From contig CAKPPL010000004.1 in NCBI GenBank assembly GCA_934177555.1, forward strand, positions 1-25,595: 25,595 nucleotides of DNA. Reading direction: 5' to 3'. The DNA comes from an uncultured Clostridia bacterium. GTDB taxonomy: Bacteria; Bacillota; Clostridia; TANB77; CAG-508. The position numbers and the translations under genes were made by a program. Of this stretch, positions 22,181 to 25,595 are shown in pieces. Position 1 is the first letter of the stretch; each line of letters opens with the position of its first letter. The notes beneath the pieces were generated by a model. It saw only the letters and a list, made by a program, of their open reading frames with translations. It made no database searches and was not told where the DNA came from.

Positions 22181-24787
22181 CTATACTTCTTTTCCATAAT
22201 AGCTATCTAATAATATTTGTTTAATTTCAGATACTAATGGAACTCTTGGATTAACTGTAGTACATTGGTCTTCAAATGCTCTGTCTGCCAATAAATCTAC
22301 TTTTGCTAAAAATTCATTTTCAGCAATTCCTGCTTCTTGGAATGATTTTGGTATATTTAATTCAGTATTTAATCTTTGTACTTCTTTTATTAATGAATCT
22401 ATGCCTTCTTCTACTGTACTTGACTTTAATCCTAATCTTTTTGCCATATTAGCATATTTTTTATCTGCTATAAAATATTCATATTTTGGCCATGATACTA
22501 ATTTTGTTGGTTTACTAGAATTATATCTAATAACATATGGTAAAAGTATTGCATTTATTCTTCCATGTGGTAAGTGAAATTCTGCACCAATTTTATGTGC
22601 CATTGAATGACATACTCCCAAAAATGCATTTGTAAATGCCATTCCTGCTATTGTACTAGCATTGTGCATTTTTTCTCTTGCTGTTTTATCATTTCCATGT
22701 TCATATGCTTCTTTTAAATATTCTACTACAAGTTCTGCTGCTTTTTCTGCTAATCCATCTGTATAATCAGATGCCATAACTGATACATATGCTTCTAATG
22801 CATGTGTTAATACATCCATACCTGTATCTGCTGTAACTGATTTTGGTAAACTCATTACTAAATCTGGATCTACTATTGCAACATCTGGTGTTAATTCATA
22901 ATCTGCAAGAGGATATTTTTTATTTTTTACTTTATCTGTTATTACTGCAAATGATGTTACCTCTGATCCTGTTCCAGATGTAGTTGGTATTGCTACCATT
23001 TTCGCTTTTGAGCCCATTTTAGGGAACTTATAGGTACGTTTACGTATATCCATAAATTTTAATTTTAAGCCTTCTGGATCTGCTTCTGGATTCTCATAAA
23101 ATAGCCACATTCCTTTTGCTGCATCTATTGGACTTCCTCCTCCTAATGCGATTATTACATCTGGTTTAAAATTATTCATTGCTTGTAATCCTTTATTTAC
23201 AGTATCAAATGATGGGTCTGCTTCTACTTCACTAAATATCTCACAATGTACATGAGTTTGTCTTTTTCTTAAATGATATAATATTTTGTCTACATATCCT
23301 AGTTTTACCATGCCTTCATCTGTTACAATAAATGCTCTTTCTATATTTGGCATTTTTTCTAAATATGCTATTGAACCTGCTTCAAAATAAATTTTTTCTG
23401 GAACTTTAAACCATTGCATATTAACTCTCCTTTTAGCAACTCTTTTAATATTTATTAAATTTACACTTGATACATTTGCTGTTGTTGAATTTCCTCCAAA
23501 TGAACCACAACCTAATGTTAATGATGGCATATTTGTATTATATATATCTCCTATTGCACCATGTGTTGATGGAGAGTTTACTATTATTCTTCCTGCTTTC
23601 ATTTTTTCTGAAAATTTTAGTATTGTTTCTTTATTTTCTGAATGTATTACTGCAGAATGACCTAATCCACCAAATTCTAGTAATTTTTCTGCTTTATTTA
23701 ATCCTTCATCTTCATTATTTACTATATAATATGTTAAAACTGGACTTAATTTTTCTCTTGAAAATGGATATTCTGCTCCAATTCCTTCTTCATATACGAC
23801 TAATACTTTTGTATCTTCTGGAACATCAAATCCTGCTTCTTTTGCTATTTGAGCTGGACTTTGTCCTGGTACATGTGATTTTAATTTATATCCTTTTGTT
23901 TCATCAAACATACTTATTTTTAATTTTTCTTTTTCTTCTGGATTAACAAAATAGCATCCTGCATTTCTCATTAATCTTTCAAATTCTTGATATATCTCTT
24001 TGTCTACTATAACTGCTTGTTCTGATGCACATATCATACCATTATCAAATGATTTTGACATTACTAAGTCATTTACAGATGTTTCTAATTTTGCTGTTTT
24101 ATCTATATAACATGGAACATTTCCAGGTCCTACTCCTAATGCTGGTTTTCCACATGAGTATGCTGATTTTACCATTCCTGTTCCACCTGTTGCTAATATT
24201 AAATTTACAGCTGGATGGTTCATTAACATTCTTGTTGCTAATATTGATGGTTCTTCTATCCATAATATGCAATTTTCTGGTGCACCTGCTTTTACTGCTG
24301 CATCTCTCATTATTTTTGCTGCTGCAACACTGCATTTTTGTGCTGATGGATGGAATCCAAATACTATTACATTTCTTGTTTTTGCTGATATGATTGATTT
24401 AAACATAGTTGTTGATGTTGGGTTTGTTACTGGTGTAACTCCTGCTATTATTCCTACAGGTTCTGCAATTTCCACAAAATCATCTTCATCATTTTCATTT
24501 ATTATTCCTACTGTTTTCTCATGTTTAATACTATGATATACATATTCTGTTGCAAACATGTTTTTTGTGATTTTGTCTTCATATATACCTCTTCCTGTTT
24601 CCTCTACTGCCATTTTTGCTAATTCCATATGATGTTCAAGCCCTGCCATTGACATTGCTCTTGTAATATTATCTACTATTTGTTGATCTAATTTCATATA
24701 TTCTTCTGAAGCTTTTTGGGCTTTTTCCATTAATTCGTCAATCATTTGTTTTACTCTTTTTTCTTCTTCTGGGTTCTCATTTTCCAT
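22181..24787 (-). CDS. adhE: Bifunctional acetaldehyde/alcohol dehydrogenase AdhE
   Basis: The 868-residue enzyme reduces acetyl-CoA to acetaldehyde and then ethanol, regenerating two NAD. The N-terminal aldehyde dehydrogenase half has the catalytic C253 (N-G-M-I-C-A-S-E-Q) and the NAD-binding G-G-T-G segment near 201. The linker (about 430-465) leads to the iron-dependent alcohol dehydrogenase half with G-G-G-S-P-I-D-A-A-K-G, T-T-S-G-T-G-S-E-V-T and iron ligands in H-S-M-A-H-K-I-G-A and L-P-H-G-R. Family members form spirosomes. Length is normal and the frame is intact. It is a single-gene unit between the topA terminator and its own terminator, with the SD AAAGGA. It points to ethanol-forming fermentation. 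Confidence 0.98.
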   Translation of the reverse strand: MENENPEEEKRVKQMIDELMEKAQKASEEYMKLDQQIVDNITRAMSMAGLEHHMELAKMAVEETGRGIYEDKITKNMFATEYVYHSIKHEKTVGIINENDEDDFVEIAEPVGIIAGVTPVTNPTSTTMFKSIISAKTRNVIVFGFHPSAQKCSVAAAKIMRDAAVKAGAPENCILWIEEPSILATRMLMNHPAVNLILATGGTGMVKSAYSCGKPALGVGPGNVPCYIDKTAKLETSVNDLVMSKSFDNGMICASEQAVIVDKEIYQEFERLMRNAGCYFVNPEEKEKLKISMFDETKGYKLKSHVPGQSPAQIAKEAGFDVPEDTKVLVVYEEGIGAEYPFSREKLSPVLTYYIVNNEDEGLNKAEKLLEFGGLGHSAVIHSENKETILKFSEKMKAGRIIVNSPSTHGAIGDIYNTNMPSLTLGCGSFGGNSTTANVSSVNLINIKRVAKRRVNMQWFKVPEKIYFEAGSIAYLEKMPNIERAFIVTDEGMVKLGYVDKILYHLRKRQTHVHCEIFSEVEADPSFDTVNKGLQAMNNFKPDVIIALGGGSPIDAAKGMWLFYENPEADPEGLKLKFMDIRKRTYKFPKMGSKAKMVAIPTTSGTGSEVTSFAVITDKVKNKKYPLADYELTPDVAIVDPDLVMSLPKSVTADTGMDVLTHALEAYVSVMASDYTDGLAEKAAELVVEYLKEAYEHGNDKTAREKMHNASTIAGMAFTNAFLGVCHSMAHKIGAEFHLPHGRINAILLPYVIRYNSSKPTKLVSWPKYEYFIADKKYANMAKRLGLKSSTVEEGIDSLIKEVQRLNTELNIPKSFQEAGIAENEFLAKVDLLADRAFEDQCTTVNPRVPLVSEIKQILLDSYYGKEV

Positions 24788-24844
24788 TTTTCTCTTTTTC
24801 CTTTCTTAGGTATTTTTTACCTATATCTTTAGTCTATCCCTTAT

Positions 24845-24872
24845 ATTATATATTATGAGATTTTTTTGTCAA
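24845..24872 (-). promoter_or_regulatory. Promoter of adhE
   Basis: On the minus strand TTGACA (24867-24872) and TATAAT (24845-24850) are 16 bases apart. TTGTTAA (24881-24887) and TTGACAA (24866-24872) flank the -35 as imperfect inverted repeats. A small TAGGTA/TACCTA hairpin (24807-24823) lies in the leader before the SD. Confidence 0.75.
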
Positions 24873-24891
24873 GTTTTTATTTAACAAATGC

Positions 24892-24930
24892 AAAAAATAG
24901 CAAAACTATTTTTCTAGTTTGCTATTTTTT
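24892..24930 (-). terminator. Terminator of topA
   Basis: On the minus strand AAAAAATAGCAAACTA pairs with TAGTTTTGCTATTTTTT (one bulge). It overlaps the topA stop codon and ends just before the adhE promoter. Confidence 0.85.
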
Positions 24931-25595
24931 GCTGGCTTATTCCATGAAATGTAATCACATGATTTTGGATTATTTTCACAAATATAATATTTTCTTCTAT
25001 TTTTTGCTTTTCTTACTTGTACAGTTCCTCCACATTTAGGACATGGAATATCAATTGTTTCTATAATTGCTTTTGTATTTTTACATTCTGGATATCCTGG
25101 ACATGCTAAAAATTTTCCAAATTTACCATATTTATAAACCATCATTCTGCCACATTTGTCACATGGCACATCTGATACTTCATCTACTATTTCTACATGT
25201 TCTAGCTCTTTTTCTACTTTTTCTACATTTTGTTCAAATGGAGTATAAAATTCTTGTATCATTTCTCTCCAATTTTCTTTTCCTTCTGCTATTTGGTCAA
25301 ATTGATTTTCTATATTTGCAGTAAATTCTACATTTATTATGTCTGTAAAATTTTCTGTTAATAATTTATTTACAATTTTTCCAAGTTCTGTAGGAACTAA
25401 TTGTTTTTGTTCTTTTTCTATATATCTTCTTTCAAGTATTGTGGTTATTGTTGGAGAATATGTACTTGGTCTCCCTATCCCTTTTTCTTCTAATGCTTTT
25501 ACAAGACTTGCTTCAGTATATCTTGGTGGTGGTTCTGTAAAGCTTTGTTTTGGCTCAACTTTTTGTTCTTTTACTTCTTGATTTAATTCTAATTC
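24906..25595 (-). CDS. topA: DNA topoisomerase I, C-terminal part
   Basis: The frame is open from the window edge and ends at 24906; 229 residues are visible. The first part has F-T-E-P-P-P-R-Y-T-E-A-S-L-V-K-A-L-E-E-K-G-I-G-R-P-S-T-Y, the conserved end of the type IA topoisomerase core. Two C-terminal C4 zinc fingers follow: C-D-K-C ... C-P-G-Y-P-E-C and C-P-K-C ... C-E-N-N-P-K-S-C. The enzyme relaxes negative supercoils; the catalytic Tyr lies outside the window. An in-frame ATG at 25262 is internal and is not a start. Confidence 0.97.
   Translation of the reverse strand, partial: ELELNQEVKEQKVEPKQSFTEPPPRYTEASLVKALEEKGIGRPSTYSPTITTILERRYIEKEQKQLVPTELGKIVNKLLTENFTDIINVEFTANIENQFDQIAEGKENWREMIQEFYTPFEQNVEKVEKELEHVEIVDEVSDVPCDKCGRMMVYKYGKFGKFLACPGYPECKNTKAIIETIDIPCPKCGGTVQVRKAKNRRKYYICENNPKSCDYISWNKPAKNSKLEK

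Noticed and set aside
24866..24887. Rex operator upstream of adhE
   Set aside because: TTGTTAA and TTGACAA are inverted-like halves, but they are 8 bases apart instead of the usual 4 and the second half has a mismatch. Regulation by Rex is plausible for adhE but is not supported by this site.
24906..25262. Separate 118-residue zinc-finger gene
   Set aside because: The frame continues upstream without a stop to the window edge, and the upstream residues are the conserved end of topoisomerase I.
1..25595. CRISPR array, rRNA genes, prophage structural genes
   Set aside because: No regularly spaced identical repeats, no rRNA landmarks and no phage morphogenesis genes were seen on either strand.

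Overview
The window is very AT-rich and reads as chromosomal DNA of an anaerobic, low-GC Gram-positive bacterium, most likely a clostridium. The grounds are Shine-Dalgarno (SD) sites of the GGAGG type, TTGACA-17-TATAAT promoters, TGA used as a stop, a bifunctional AdhE, two YtaF/MntP-like proteins, a YabE/Rpf-like 3D-domain protein and a dnaG-rpoD pair. I cannot name the species.

Positions 1-6600 look accessory. They hold the N-terminal 893 residues of a large SF2 helicase, a compact two-RNA locus, a 312-residue protein with a CGNR-like zinc site, an unassigned hairpin-rich stretch (about 4240-4606), a two-gene unit whose larger product carries an R-S-E pattern like ADP-ribosyltransferases (ARTs), and a decayed IS481-type transposase. 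Positions 6600-9500 carry a NUDIX protein, tRNA-Arg(ACG), a small unknown protein, a zinc phospholipase C-like protein and a secreted DUF348-G5-3D protein. From 9700 to the end lies ordinary core genome: lemA-htpX, two tandem ytaF-like genes, smc, a two-component pair, dnaG-rpoD, a small unknown gene, adhE and the 3' part of topA.

The most notable item is at 2806-3130, between the helicase and the zinc-site protein. It looks like an undescribed type I toxin-antitoxin locus built like the par (fst) locus of plasmid pAD1. On the minus strand a strong SD precedes a 28-codon ORF (hydrophobic N-terminal half, charged tail) with its own promoter and terminator. On the plus strand a consensus promoter drives an RNA of about 74 nt that ends at its own terminator. 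The two transcripts converge but barely meet. They share an imperfect direct repeat, so the small RNA is antisense to the toxin start codon. Their two terminator hairpins have the same stem and loop lengths and carry fully complementary 7-nt loops, as expected for a kissing contact. The toxin leader also folds a hairpin over its own SD.

Most genes from 12.5 kb to the right end run on the minus strand and are separated by clear terminators. topA ends just before the adhE promoter, adhE ends just before the promoter of the small unknown gene, and dnaG-rpoD is followed by the response regulator and kinase. Predicted functions rest on motif reading only; no database search was possible.
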